This document shows, piece by piece, positions 50,215 through 58,605 of a DNA stretch of 64,000 nucleotides. Below the pieces are notes generated by a model that was given only the letters and a program-made list of their open reading frames with translations, ran no database searches and was not told the DNA's origin. Positions within the stretch are counted from its first letter, which is position 1. The number at the start of each line of letters is the position of its first letter. Location: NCBI RefSeq assembly GCF_018332655.1, contig NZ_BOQL01000042.1, positions 1-64,000 of the forward strand. The letters are read 5' to 3'. The DNA comes from Actinoplanes auranticolor. GTDB lineage: Bacteria; Actinomycetota; Actinomycetes; Mycobacteriales; Micromonosporaceae. A program made the position numbers and the translations under genes.

Positions 50215-51231
50215 TCAGCGCCCGATCCAGCCCAGCGCCGTCGGGTTCGGCGCACCGGCCGCCTCGGCCAGCGCGACCATCGCCGGCCGGTCCAGGTCCA
50301 GGGAGAAGACGGTCACCCGCAGCCCGCCGCCGAGTTCGACGACCAGATAGTGGCCGCCCTCCGGGACCTCCGCGTACAGGTGGCGGGCGGGCCGGCCGCC
50401 GACCCGCAGGCTGGTGCCGCCCGCGGGGGCCGGGGTCACCGTGCCCACGCTGACCGAGGTGCCCGAGGCCACGGCGTTGCCGAGGGGATCCTCCTCGCCG
50501 AGGTCGGTCACCGCGAGCCACTCGCCGGGCGAGACCCCCGTCACGCTCTGGGCGACGCTCACCTGCCCGTCCGGAACGCCGACCACCAGGGGCAGTTCCG
50601 TCCCGGCGGGATCGGGCCGCACCGAGCGGGCGATGCGCAGCATGGTGTCCCTGGTGAGTCCCGGCCGGTCCGCCCGGATCTCGACGGTGAAGCCGCCGGC
50701 CTGCCAGTACACCCCCGGCGGCCCGTCGGCACGGTAGCCGCCGCGGCCGCCGTTGATCTCGACCGTCTCGTCACTCTCGTCCCGGGTGACCGCCGCGTCC
50801 CCGGTCTCGACGACGGTCATCGACAGCCGGCGCGGGACATCGTCGATCAGCAGCGGTGACGGCGGCGGGGCCGAGCCCCAGACCCGGAGGAGGCCCTCCC
50901 CCGGCCGGATCGAGCGGTAGTACTCCGCGTACCCCGCCGGCAGCCAGCCCGGGCTGAACTCCAGGGGCACGAACCGGCTCTCCGGCCCGGCCGGGCCGGG
51001 GCCCGGGGCGACACTCAGCGGCTGCGGGGCCGGCCCCGGACGCAGGACGACGATCGGGGCCACCACCGCGACGACCGCCGCGGCAGCCACCGCCAGCACC
51101 AGCCGGCGGCGCCGGACCACCCGGGTCCGGCGCTGCGGCAGAGCGGCGAGGACGCGCTGCGGATCCACGGCCCGCTCGGCCTGCTCGTGCTGCGCCGCTC
51201 GGACGAGGTCTTCGAGGGACTGGCTCATCAT
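50215..51231 (-). CDS. Putative membrane anti-sigma partner of SigE-type factor
   Basis: A 338-residue protein encoded just after a SigE-type sigma gene; its ATG overlaps the sigma stop (ATGA). A cytosolic N-terminus of about 45 residues (SLEDLVRAAQHEQAERAVDP) precedes one transmembrane helix (about 45-65). The remaining extracytoplasmic part is beta-rich with no recognised domain. Placement and topology parallel the sigma/HAF pair at 46.7 kb. It lacks a zinc-binding anti-sigma motif, so regulatory action is inferred from context. Confidence 0.72.
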   Translation of the reverse strand: MMSQSLEDLVRAAQHEQAERAVDPQRVLAALPQRRTRVVRRRRLVLAVAAAAVVAVVAPIVVLRPGPAPQPLSVAPGPGPAGPESRFVPLEFSPGWLPAGYAEYYRSIRPGEGLLRVWGSAPPPSPLLIDDVPRRLSMTVVETGDAAVTRDESDETVEINGGRGGYRADGPPGVYWQAGGFTVEIRADRPGLTRDTMLRIARSVRPDPAGTELPLVVGVPDGQVSVAQSVTGVSPGEWLAVTDLGEEDPLGNAVASGTSVSVGTVTPAPAGGTSLRVGGRPARHLYAEVPEGGHYLVVELGGGLRVTVFSLDLDRPAMVALAEAAGAPNPTALGWIGR

Positions 51232-51725
51232 TTCTCCCCGGTCAGGATCGGCGCGGCCGGCAGCTGCTCGCGCAGCGTGAGCAGGGCGCGGGAGACGTGC
51301 GAACGGGCGGTGACCGCGCGGCAGCCGAGGGCGTCGGCGATCTCGTCGTAGGACATGTCCTCGTAGAAGCGCAGGGCGACGGCCGCGCGCTGCCGGGCCG
51401 GCAGGGTGGCGATCAGCCGCCACATCGCGTCGCGCTCACCCCAGGAGGTGCCGTGGTCGGGCACGCTGCCGGCGGCGGCCTCCAGCGACTCCCGGCTCAC
51501 CGGCCGCGCGGCGCGGCGCCGCCGCCACGACAGGAACTCGTTGACGACCATGCGCTTGACGTAGGCCTCGGGCGAGTCGAGCGCGGCGATGCGGCCCCAC
51601 CGCTGCTGCGCCCGGACCAGGACCTCCTGGGTGACGTCCTCGGCCAGGTGCGGATCCCAGGTCACCACCGTGGCGTAGCGCAGCAGGGCGCCCAGCCGCA
51701 GCGCCACGAACTCCTCGAATGTCAC
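51228..51725 (-). CDS. SigE-family ECF sigma factor
   Basis: A 165-residue ECF sigma factor. Region 2 has TFEEFVALRLGALLRYATVV and HLAEDVTQEVLVRAQQRW; region 4 has LPARQRAAVALRFYEDMSYDEIA and VTARSHVSRALLTLRE. It belongs to the same actinobacterial SigE group as the gene at 46.7 kb. It forms a two-gene operon with the downstream membrane protein. A short conserved start (VALRLGALLRYA) fits the ATG chosen. Confidence 0.92.
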   Translation of the reverse strand: MTFEEFVALRLGALLRYATVVTWDPHLAEDVTQEVLVRAQQRWGRIAALDSPEAYVKRMVVNEFLSWRRRRAARPVSRESLEAAAGSVPDHGTSWGERDAMWRLIATLPARQRAAVALRFYEDMSYDEIADALGCRAVTARSHVSRALLTLREQLPAAPILTGEK

Positions 51726-51777
51726 AACCCCTCAACGCTGCGGCGGCACCACAACGTTGAGGGGTCGGGAGACGAAC

Positions 51778-53241
51778 TCAGGAATCGGCGCCGACGGTGT
51801 GCGGGAGGAAGTTGCAGTTGTCCCGGGTGACCAGGCCGTCGGTGCCCAGGCCCTCACGGATGCCCATGCCGGCCGGCTCGCCGTCGATCAGCCAGGCGCC
51901 GATCACCGGGTGCACGGTGCCCTCAAGGCCGTCGAACGACGGCAGCTCCAGCAGCTCCTGCACCACGAAACGGCCGTCGCTGCCGTACTCGGTGGGGTTG
52001 TCGACCAGGGTCACGCCTTCTTTGACGAGCTTGACCGAGCCGCCCTCGCGACCCCAGACCGGCTTCTTCGCGTACGAGGTCAGGGTGGCCGCCTTCGACG
52101 ACTCCGCGAAGTAGGCCGGGAGCAGGTACTTGCCGCGTTCCGGGTCGTCGCCGAAGAGCTTCCACAGCACCGGCAGCAGCGCCTTGTTGCCCAGCAGCGC
52201 CGCTTTGTACGGCGGCTCGATCCACACCGTGCCGCGCTTGGCGGGGTCGGCCATGTTGCGGAAGAAGGCCTTGCCGCCCTCCTCGTTCCAGAACCACTCC
52301 CAGGGATACAGCATGAAGATCACGTCGATCGGCTGCGCCCTGTGCTCCTGGCCCGGCGCCGGCACGAAGAGCACCCGGTCACCGGCCACGTCCCAGCCGA
52401 TCTGGCTCATCGCGATGAGCTCCACCGGATAGCCGGCCTCCTCGGCCGTCGCCATCAGGTAGGCCACGTTCATCCGGTCCTCACCGGACGTCTCGCTGGT
52501 CTCGTACGCGAAGAAGATCTTGGGCTTCTCCGGCAGCCACGGGCGCGCCTCGCGCAGCTTGCCGATGTTGCGCCGCCAGGCGCCGGGGTTGGCCGGCTCG
52601 CCGTCGGCCGCCTCCCAGCCGACCAGCCGGTCATGGATGGAATTCCACTGCCGCCAGGGGTGCTGGGTCACGCCGGTCTGGTCCACCCAGTGCCACTGGA
52701 TGACCGCGGCCTCGACCAGCGACGTGGGCGTCTGCGCGTTGTACTCCAGCAGGCGCGGCGTGCTGCCGGCGCCGTTGTACCAGAGGTCGAACCGGCCGTA
52801 GACGGACGGCGAGTAGTCCGGCGTCTGGAGCGGGACCCGGCCGTCCGGGTCCTTGTCCTGGTGCGTCCAGGTCTCGGCGTCGCCGTCGAACCACGTGCGG
52901 ATGATCTGCTCGTGGGTGTATTCCGGGATGCCGATCTTGGCCAGGAAACAGGTCTCCGGGCCGCAGACCGAGGCGAAGTAGCCGTCGCGGCGGCCCTGCG
53001 CGGTGTGCCGGGGGCACTGCTGGACCATCCAGTCGCCGGCGTCGAGGCACATGCTGTTGAGCGCGGTCGTCGCCGCCTCCAGCTCCTCGATCTCGGCCTG
53101 GCTGAAGTCGTAGTACGGCCCCTCCTGCCAGTACGACATCATGGTGCCGTCGGGCAGCTCCGTGTCGTTGTAGGTCAGGCCGAGGCTGTAGTTGGTCAGC
53201 CGCCAGCCGTCACGGACCGGTCCGTAAGGAACACGTCGCAA
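51778..53241 (-). CDS. Glutathionylspermidine synthase-like ATP-grasp ligase (YgiC/YjfC family)
   Basis: A 487-residue protein of the glutathionylspermidine synthase family, C-terminal synthetase part only, as in E. coli YgiC and YjfC; no amidase domain. Family features include the start RRVPYGPVRDGWR, WYNGAGSTPRLLEYNAQTPTS, WIEPPYKAALLGNK and the ending RFVVQELLELP with HPVIGAWLIDGEPAGMGIRE. It should form an amide bond using ATP, but glutathionylspermidine is not expected in actinobacteria, so the real substrate is unknown. The start is a TTG with a weak ribosome site, three bases after the lipoprotein gene, suggesting coupling. Confidence 0.87.
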   Translation of the reverse strand: MRRVPYGPVRDGWRLTNYSLGLTYNDTELPDGTMMSYWQEGPYYDFSQAEIEELEAATTALNSMCLDAGDWMVQQCPRHTAQGRRDGYFASVCGPETCFLAKIGIPEYTHEQIIRTWFDGDAETWTHQDKDPDGRVPLQTPDYSPSVYGRFDLWYNGAGSTPRLLEYNAQTPTSLVEAAVIQWHWVDQTGVTQHPWRQWNSIHDRLVGWEAADGEPANPGAWRRNIGKLREARPWLPEKPKIFFAYETSETSGEDRMNVAYLMATAEEAGYPVELIAMSQIGWDVAGDRVLFVPAPGQEHRAQPIDVIFMLYPWEWFWNEEGGKAFFRNMADPAKRGTVWIEPPYKAALLGNKALLPVLWKLFGDDPERGKYLLPAYFAESSKAATLTSYAKKPVWGREGGSVKLVKEGVTLVDNPTEYGSDGRFVVQELLELPSFDGLEGTVHPVIGAWLIDGEPAGMGIREGLGTDGLVTRDNCNFLPHTVGADS

Positions 53242-53244
53242 CGC

Positions 53245-53664
53245 TCAGCCGCCCGACTTGCCGGACTTGCCGGAGGTGCCGCTGCCACCCTTGCCGACCA
53301 CGCTGGTCTTGACCGTGCCGTTGCTGATCCGGCCGGTCGACGGCAACCCGAACGACGAGCGCGCAGCCCGGTCGTTGTAGGCGAACCGGCTACCGCCCGG
53401 CGGCAGCCGGGAACCGACCGGGTAGCCGGAGCGGTAGCTCGACGAGTGCCAGATGAAGAAGAGCGGCGCGACACCGACACCGCCGCCGTTGTTGTTATCG
53501 TCGTCGTCGCAGTAGTCCTCGTCCACCACGGTGCCGTTGGCATCGGCGCAGTAGAAGCCCTCCTGCGTTTCGTTGTCGTTGTCGCAGGCGGCCACCCCGC
53601 CCGCCGCCAGCAGCAGGAACGTGCTGGTCAACGACACGCTACGAGAGCTCATCCTTCGGTTCAC
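53245..53664 (-). CDS. Lipoprotein, YgiB/DUF1190-like partner of the ATP-grasp ligase
   Basis: A 139-residue exported protein. The GTG at 53664 has GGAGAAG seven bases upstream; a later ATG (53652) sits too close to any ribosome site. The signal peptide ends in a lipobox (GGVAAC). The mature part has an acidic Asp/Asn run and cysteines (FYCADANG, DYCDDDD), then an aromatic stretch and a Gly/Ser/Lys tail. E. coli YgiB/YjfM (DUF1190) have the same plan and are also encoded beside the YgiC-type ligase, so I infer an analogous partner or substrate. Confidence 0.7.
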   Translation of the reverse strand: MNRRMSSRSVSLTSTFLLLAAGGVAACDNDNETQEGFYCADANGTVVDEDYCDDDDNNNGGGVGVAPLFFIWHSSSYRSGYPVGSRLPPGGSRFAYNDRAARSSFGLPSTGRISNGTVKTSVVGKGGSGTSGKSGKSGG

Positions 53665-53737
53665 TGTCGGCTTCTCCACCCTTCGACCCGTCCGGCCCGC
53701 TCCATCATGTGTAGCTCGCCGGATCAAGTCATGACGG

Positions 53738-54496
53738 CTAGTCGCGGGGACCGCCGGCCACGTAGATCACCTGACCGGAGACAAACCCCGCTCCTTCACT
53801 GACCAGGAAGGATACGGTGTTCGCGACGTCTTCGGGACGGCCCGCCCGGCCGACCGGGATCTGACCGATCGCCGCCTTCTGAAAGTCCGCGAAGTCGACG
53901 CCGACCCGGGCCGCGGTGGCGGCGGTCATATCGGTCACGATGAAGCCGGGCGCCACCGCGTTGGCCGTGACGCCGAAGCGGCCCAGCTCGATGGCCAGCG
54001 TCTTGGTGAAACCCTGCAGACCGGCCTTGGCCGCGGCGTAGTTGGCCTGACCCCGGTTACCCAGCGCCGACGTGCTGGACAGGCAGACGATGCGACCCCA
54101 CTGGGCGTCGACCATGTGCTTCTGCACGGCCCGGCTGAACAGGAACGCGCCGCGCAGGTGGACCGCCATCACGGTCTCCCAGTCGTCGTCGCTCATCTTG
54201 AACAGCAGGTTGTCGCGCAGCACGCCGGCGTTGTTCACCAGCACCGTGGGTGCGCCGAGCTCCGCGGTGACCCGTTCGACCGCGGCCGCGACCTGGACCG
54301 CGTCCGAGACGTCGGCGCCGACGGCCAGGGCGGTGCCGCCGGCGTCGTGGATCGCGGTCACCGTGTTCGCGCAGGCACCCTCGTCGAGGTCGACGACCGC
54401 CACGGACATGCCGTCGGCGGCGAGCTTGCGCGCGGTCGCCTCGCCGATGCCACGTGCGGCCCCGGTCACGATCGCTACCCGACTCGGCTGGGTCAT
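53738..54496 (-). CDS. fabG: 3-oxoacyl-ACP reductase-like SDR
   Basis: A 252-residue classical SDR of FabG type: cofactor loop TGAARGIG (residues 11-18), NNAGVLRD, catalytic serine in CLSSTSALGN and YAAAK, and the FabG-like ending GFVSGQVIYVAGGP. A GGGAGG ribosome site lies six bases before the ATG. It may reduce acyl-ACP or acyl-CoA, or serve a PHB-type (PhaB) role. It stands alone on the minus strand, with repeated GTTACCCG elements and an inverted repeat upstream. Confidence 0.9.
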   Translation of the reverse strand: MTQPSRVAIVTGAARGIGEATARKLAADGMSVAVVDLDEGACANTVTAIHDAGGTALAVGADVSDAVQVAAAVERVTAELGAPTVLVNNAGVLRDNLLFKMSDDDWETVMAVHLRGAFLFSRAVQKHMVDAQWGRIVCLSSTSALGNRGQANYAAAKAGLQGFTKTLAIELGRFGVTANAVAPGFIVTDMTAATAARVGVDFADFQKAAIGQIPVGRAGRPEDVANTVSFLVSEGAGFVSGQVIYVAGGPRD

Positions 54497-54537
54497 TGCT
54501 GGCCTCCCGGTTGATCTGTTACGCAGTCGGCCGACTC

Positions 54538-54570
54538 TAACCCAGGGGTTACCCGCGAGTTACCCGGCCG
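54538..54570. promoter_or_regulatory. Operator-like repeats upstream of FabG-like gene
   Basis: TAACCC-AG-GGGTTA (54538-54551) is a perfect inverted repeat. It is followed by a second GTTACCCG copy with the near-palindrome ACCCGCGAGT between them. It starts 42 bases upstream of the fabG start. This looks like a binding site for a TetR-type or similar repressor. Confidence 0.4.
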
Positions 54571-54579
54571 GGGCATCTT

Positions 54580-54598
54580 TCTGCATCAAGGATGCAGA
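54580..54598 (-). terminator. Hairpin after GH13 gene
   Basis: TCTGCATC (54580-54587) and GATGCAGA (54591-54598) form a perfect 8-base stem with loop AAG. It lies eight bases beyond the stop of the minus-strand GH13 gene, so terminator is the likeliest role; an operator for the downstream fabG promoter is an alternative. Confidence 0.45.
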
Positions 54599-54605
54599 TT
54601 GCTGC

Positions 54606-56252
54606 TCAGGGCTTCCGGCACAGCCGGATCCAGCGGTACCCGTAGCCCGCCACCGCGAGCTTGTCGAGCTTGCCGGGCTCCGGATACTCCTGGTCGGCGA
54701 GCACGTCGTTGGGGAAGTTGGCCTCCGGGTAGAGGCTGCTCAGGTCTACTTCCCCGTCCTCGGGCGCCAGGTTGTGCAGGAACAACATCGTCCCGGTGAC
54801 GTCGTCGGCGCGGTGCACCAGCAGGCCCGAGGGCGCCGGCACGTCGACGTGCGTGCAGCTGCCGCTGCCCACCTCCGGCGCCTCGCGCAGGGTATGGATC
54901 ATCCGCTCGAACCACGACAGCAGCGACTGCGGGCTCTGCCGCTGCCGGGTGACGTTGACCTTCTCGAAGCCGTAGTCGCCGCCGCTGATCACCGGACGGA
55001 CGAGCTGGTCGCGCTGGGCGGTCGAGAAGCCGCCGTTGGCGTCCAGCGACCACTGCATCGGCGTACGGATCGCGTTGCGCCCGTCCAGGGTGAGGTCTTC
55101 ACCCATGCCGATCTCCTCGCCGTAGCGCAGCACCGGGGTGCCCCGCAGGCTGAACTGCAGCGCGTAGGCCAGCTCGACGCGCCGGCGGTCGCCGCCGAGC
55201 ATCGGGGCCAGCCGGCGGCGGATGCCCCGGCCGTAGAGCTGCATGTTCTCGTCCGGGCCGAACTGGCTGAACACCTCGTTGCGCTGCTCGGCGGTGAGCC
55301 GGGACAGGTCGACCTCGTCGTGGTTGCGCAGGAACGTGGCCCACTGCCCGCCGACCGGCAGTTGCGGGGTGTCGCGCAGCGCGTCGATGATCACTTCCGG
55401 GTTGCCGCGGGCCAGCGCGAGCATGAGCCGGCCGTTGAGCATGAAGTCGAACAGCATGTGGATCCGGTTGGCCGAGCCGCCGGCGTCGCCGAAGAAGTCC
55501 TTGAGCTGCTCGGGCTCGACGTTCGCCTCGGCGAGCAGCACGGCGTCGCCGTGGCGCCACTGGATGTGCTGGCGCAGCTCGCTGAGGAACTCCATGTCCT
55601 TGGGCGAGTTCGGGTTGCCCGGTTCGGTCTGCTCGACGATGAACGGCACGGCGTCCATCCGGAACCCGGAGACCCCCAGCTGCAGCCAGAAGGCGCAGAT
55701 CTTCTTGATCTCCTCGCGGACCTCGGGGTTGGAGATGTTGAGGTCGGGCTGGAACTTGTAGAACCGGTGGTAGAACCAGCGCTTGGCGGTGCGATCGTAG
55801 GTCCAGGTCTCGGCCTGCTCACCGGGGAAGACCATGCCCTGGTGCCGGTCGTCCGGCTCGGTGTCGGACCAGACGTACCAGTCGCGGTACGGCGAGTCCG
55901 GCGACGAGCGCGCCGACTGGAACCACGGGTGCTGGTCGGAGGTGTGGTTCACGACCAGGTCGATGATGACCCGGATGCCCCGGTCCCGGGCCTGGTGCAC
56001 CAGCTCGGCGAAGTCACCGAGGTTACCGAAGCGCGGGTCGACGTTGTAGAAGTCGGACACGTCGTAACCGTCGTCGCGGTCCGGCGTCGGGTGGATCGGG
56101 TTGAGCCACAGGCAGGTGATCCCCAGCCGGGCGAGATAGTCCAGCCGCCCGATCAACCCCCTGATGTCACCGACGCCGTCGCCGTTGGAGTCGGCGAACG
56201 TATCGATGTCGGCACAGTAAATGACGGCCTTCTCATACCACCGGTCGCTCAT
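54606..56252 (-). CDS. GH13 alpha-glucan enzyme, trehalose synthase-like
   Basis: A 548-residue cytosolic GH13 enzyme related to trehalose synthase (TreS, maltose to trehalose). The four GH13 regions are present: DLVVNHTS (about 98-105), GFRMDAV with nucleophile D200, LLAEAN with acid E242, and FLRNHDE with D312. The early sequence WYEKAVIYCADIDTFADSNGDG is TreS-like. It is somewhat shorter than typical TreS and lacks the fused maltokinase, so another alpha-glucosyl transferase or hydrolase is possible. Its start overlaps the HTTM gene by 20 bases in the same direction. Confidence 0.85.
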   Translation of the reverse strand: MSDRWYEKAVIYCADIDTFADSNGDGVGDIRGLIGRLDYLARLGITCLWLNPIHPTPDRDDGYDVSDFYNVDPRFGNLGDFAELVHQARDRGIRVIIDLVVNHTSDQHPWFQSARSSPDSPYRDWYVWSDTEPDDRHQGMVFPGEQAETWTYDRTAKRWFYHRFYKFQPDLNISNPEVREEIKKICAFWLQLGVSGFRMDAVPFIVEQTEPGNPNSPKDMEFLSELRQHIQWRHGDAVLLAEANVEPEQLKDFFGDAGGSANRIHMLFDFMLNGRLMLALARGNPEVIIDALRDTPQLPVGGQWATFLRNHDEVDLSRLTAEQRNEVFSQFGPDENMQLYGRGIRRRLAPMLGGDRRRVELAYALQFSLRGTPVLRYGEEIGMGEDLTLDGRNAIRTPMQWSLDANGGFSTAQRDQLVRPVISGGDYGFEKVNVTRQRQSPQSLLSWFERMIHTLREAPEVGSGSCTHVDVPAPSGLLVHRADDVTGTMLFLHNLAPEDGEVDLSSLYPEANFPNDVLADQEYPEPGKLDKLAVAGYGYRWIRLCRKP

Positions 56253-57105
56253 GCCCCCTTACTTGTCCCCGGCTCCGCTTCAGGAAACCCCGGGCCCACG
56301 TCAGTGGCCGGACCTTCTCCAGCGCGAGGAAGCTGGTGATGGCGGCCAGGTGCGGCGCGAACGAGATGGTGATGGTCGCGAACGTGACCACGTGGAACGA
56401 GTAGAAGAACGCGACCGCGTAGTTGCGCCATCGCGCCCGCAGGAAGAAGATCGCCGGGCTGGCCAGCTCGAACGCCACGATCCCGAACTGGGCCAGGATG
56501 AGCAGGTACGGCACGCCGGCGATCAGGTCGGCCAGCTCCGTACCGCGCCGGACGATGGCCCGCGCCAGCACCGAGCTGGTCACCCAGTCGAGCCCGCCGA
56601 AGCGCAGCTTGGCCCAGGCCGCCAGGAAGTACGTGCAGACCACCGCTATCTGGGTGACCCGCAGCGCCCAGCCGCCGGCCTCCGTGCCCCGCGGATCCCC
56701 GTGCCGGGCCCGGCCCACGGTCGGCAGCACGGCCAGCGCGACCAGCAGACCGACCCGGTCGTGGTCGACCTTGCCGTAGCTCATCGCGATGATCATCCAC
56801 TCGAAGTAGAGCGCGAAGACGGTCCAGCCGAGCAGCCGGGGCGCCCGCCCCGTGGCCGCGGCCAGAGCGAGCAGGAGCAGCGTCCAGAAGATGCCGTGCA
56901 CCAGCAGCGGGGTCGGGGTGGGCAGGTGCAGCAGCCGGCCGACCAGCAGCGGCTTGTACAGGTCACCGGGGGTGCTGGCGTGGTGGCGCACCCAGGGGGT
57001 GAAGATCACGAGGTCGGCCGCGACGAAGAGGTAGATCAGCGTGCGGAACGCGGCGACCCGGCCCAGCGGGACGGGCGCGGTCAGCCACTGGCCGAGCCGC
57101 TTCAC
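56233..57105 (-). CDS. HTTM-domain membrane protein (gamma-carboxylase-like fold)
   Basis: A 290-residue polytopic protein with about six helices, of the HTTM family related to vitamin K-dependent gamma-carboxylase. Visible family parts are the N-terminal helix (RVAAFRTLIYLFVAADLV), FEWMIIAMSYGKVDHD, the AAWAKLRFGGLDWV segment and FYSFHVVTFATI with a conserved histidine. The GTG start overlaps the stop of the preceding gene (GTGA). Bacterial HTTM proteins have no settled function. A long in-phase frame upstream was rejected because it is antisense-like and overlaps the small gene before it. Confidence 0.84.
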   Translation of the reverse strand: MKRLGQWLTAPVPLGRVAAFRTLIYLFVAADLVIFTPWVRHHASTPGDLYKPLLVGRLLHLPTPTPLLVHGIFWTLLLLALAAATGRAPRLLGWTVFALYFEWMIIAMSYGKVDHDRVGLLVALAVLPTVGRARHGDPRGTEAGGWALRVTQIAVVCTYFLAAWAKLRFGGLDWVTSSVLARAIVRRGTELADLIAGVPYLLILAQFGIVAFELASPAIFFLRARWRNYAVAFFYSFHVVTFATITISFAPHLAAITSFLALEKVRPLTWARGFLKRSRGQVRGHERPVV

Positions 57106-57539
57106 GGCGCGGTCCAGGTGGCGATGATCTCGTCCCGGCTGGTGCCGGTGGGCCGGGAGTCCTCGATGCCCTCCCAGCGGATGACGATCCGTACGGTGCG
57201 CAGCGGCGCGGCCCCGGGACTCTTCTCCGCGTAGGCCGTGGCCACCTGCCGCAGCCGGGCCGGGTCGTCGACGTACGCCTGCTGCTGGCCCTCGATCTCG
57301 GCCCGGCGCAGCCCGCTGTTGGCCTCGGTCAGCACGACCGTGCGCCCGGTGGTGTCGACCCCCTCGACCCGGGTGTCCGGCGCGTCGGCGTTCGGATCGG
57401 GTGCGGTGGAATACATCCGGAACGGCCCGAACGGGAAGTCGTCGTCCTGCCCCCAGAAGGTGCCCAGCAGCAACAGCACCAGGCCGGCCACCGTCACCGC
57501 GACCCGGGTCATCCGCCCGCGCGTACTCAACGTTTCCAT
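57102..57539 (-). CDS. HTTM-associated membrane-anchored protein
   Basis: A 145-residue protein with one N-terminal transmembrane helix (about 11-28), directly followed by GTFWGQDDDFPFGPFRMYS, then an extracytoplasmic alpha/beta part (VVLTEANSGLRRAEIEGQQ). Small proteins of this type are repeatedly encoded beside HTTM genes in actinobacteria. It opens the operon small protein - HTTM - GH13 enzyme. It may be the HTTM protein's partner or substrate; function unknown. Confidence 0.75.
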   Translation of the reverse strand: METLSTRGRMTRVAVTVAGLVLLLLGTFWGQDDDFPFGPFRMYSTAPDPNADAPDTRVEGVDTTGRTVVLTEANSGLRRAEIEGQQQAYVDDPARLRQVATAYAEKSPGAAPLRTVRIVIRWEGIEDSRPTGTSRDEIIATWTAP

Positions 57540-57603
57540 CGCGCCGGGACACTACCGCCGCCGCGCCACCCCGGACCATCCCGGCGCGACGCGGCGGCCC
57601 CGT

Positions 57604-58605
57604 TCACACGGACGGCGACCCCGTCCGGCTCCGCTCGAAGCGGCGATTCAGGGTGGCGGCCACCCAGGTCGCGGCGAGCGGCACCACAGCGAGCGCGGTC
57701 CATTGCACCGGCCCCAGCAGAGCCGGCTCGGCTGAGCGCATGTTGGTCGCGACGAGGTCACCGAAGCCCACCCGGATCAACGGCCAGGCGACGACCACGG
57801 GCACCGCCGCCACCACGACCCGGCGGACGACCGGCGGTGGCAGGCGGAGCACGCCGACCACGACCAGCAGACCGGCCACCGCATAGAGAGCGAGCACCGG
57901 GAAGGGCACGAGCCGTCCGCCGAGCAGCAGACCGGAGCCGCCCACGAGCACCGAACCGGCGCCGCCCGCGACGACCAGCAGACCGCCGGACACCACGGCC
58001 GCCGTCCCCCGGGGCAGCCTGCCCTCTCCCGCAGGACGTCCCCGGCCGGCCGTGGCGACCAGCAGGCCGGCCAGGGTGACCACGGCGGCCGCGACCAGGA
58101 TCCAGTAGACGTCGAGCACCCGGGCCGGCGTGTCCCGGTAGAGCGCGAGGGGCGGCACCTCCGCGATCAACCCGGCCAGCGCCGCGGGCACGGCGGCCCA
58201 GCGCCACCCGGCCAGCACCAGCAGCAGCACGAGCGCCCAGGCCCCCGGTCGCACCAGCTCATGGGCGGCGACGTGCGGCACGAAGTCGGCGTAGCGCAGC
58301 GCGGCCACCTCACCCATGACGACCCGGCGCAGGCTCACGGCCAGCAGCAGGATCGCCCCGAACAGCTGCACCGCCCGCGCGGCCCGGTGGCCGTCTCCCG
58401 AGCTGTGCGCGCGTCGCGACCACCGCACGGTGAGCGCGGAGGTCACCAGATCGAGCACCTCGCGGGGACCGGGACGGGTCCGGCCGGGTGCGACGCCGGC
58501 GAGCAGGACCCCGATCATCTCCTCCTCGTATTCGCGGCGGTGCTCCCGCGGATAGAGCCTCAGCAGCTGCCGGTAACGGCGCTCCAGCATCGCCTCGGAC
58601 GTCAT
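57604..58605 (-). CDS. Polytopic membrane protein of PadR operon
   Basis: A 333-residue protein. The N-terminal soluble part (ERRYRQLLRLYPREHRREYE and EEMIGVLL) resembles the N-terminus of the preceding gene's product, and about eight helices follow to residue 320. The ATG overlaps the previous stop (ATGA). Such LYP-x-x-[YH]-R-R-x-Y-E-E-E-M proteins are common next to PadR regulators in actinomycetes and are thought to be permease-like, but function is unknown. Ends the PadR operon. Confidence 0.8.
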   Translation of the reverse strand: MTSEAMLERRYRQLLRLYPREHRREYEEEMIGVLLAGVAPGRTRPGPREVLDLVTSALTVRWSRRAHSSGDGHRAARAVQLFGAILLLAVSLRRVVMGEVAALRYADFVPHVAAHELVRPGAWALVLLLVLAGWRWAAVPAALAGLIAEVPPLALYRDTPARVLDVYWILVAAAVVTLAGLLVATAGRGRPAGEGRLPRGTAAVVSGGLLVVAGGAGSVLVGGSGLLLGGRLVPFPVLALYAVAGLLVVVGVLRLPPPVVRRVVVAAVPVVVAWPLIRVGFGDLVATNMRSAEPALLGPVQWTALAVVPLAATWVAATLNRRFERSRTGSPSV

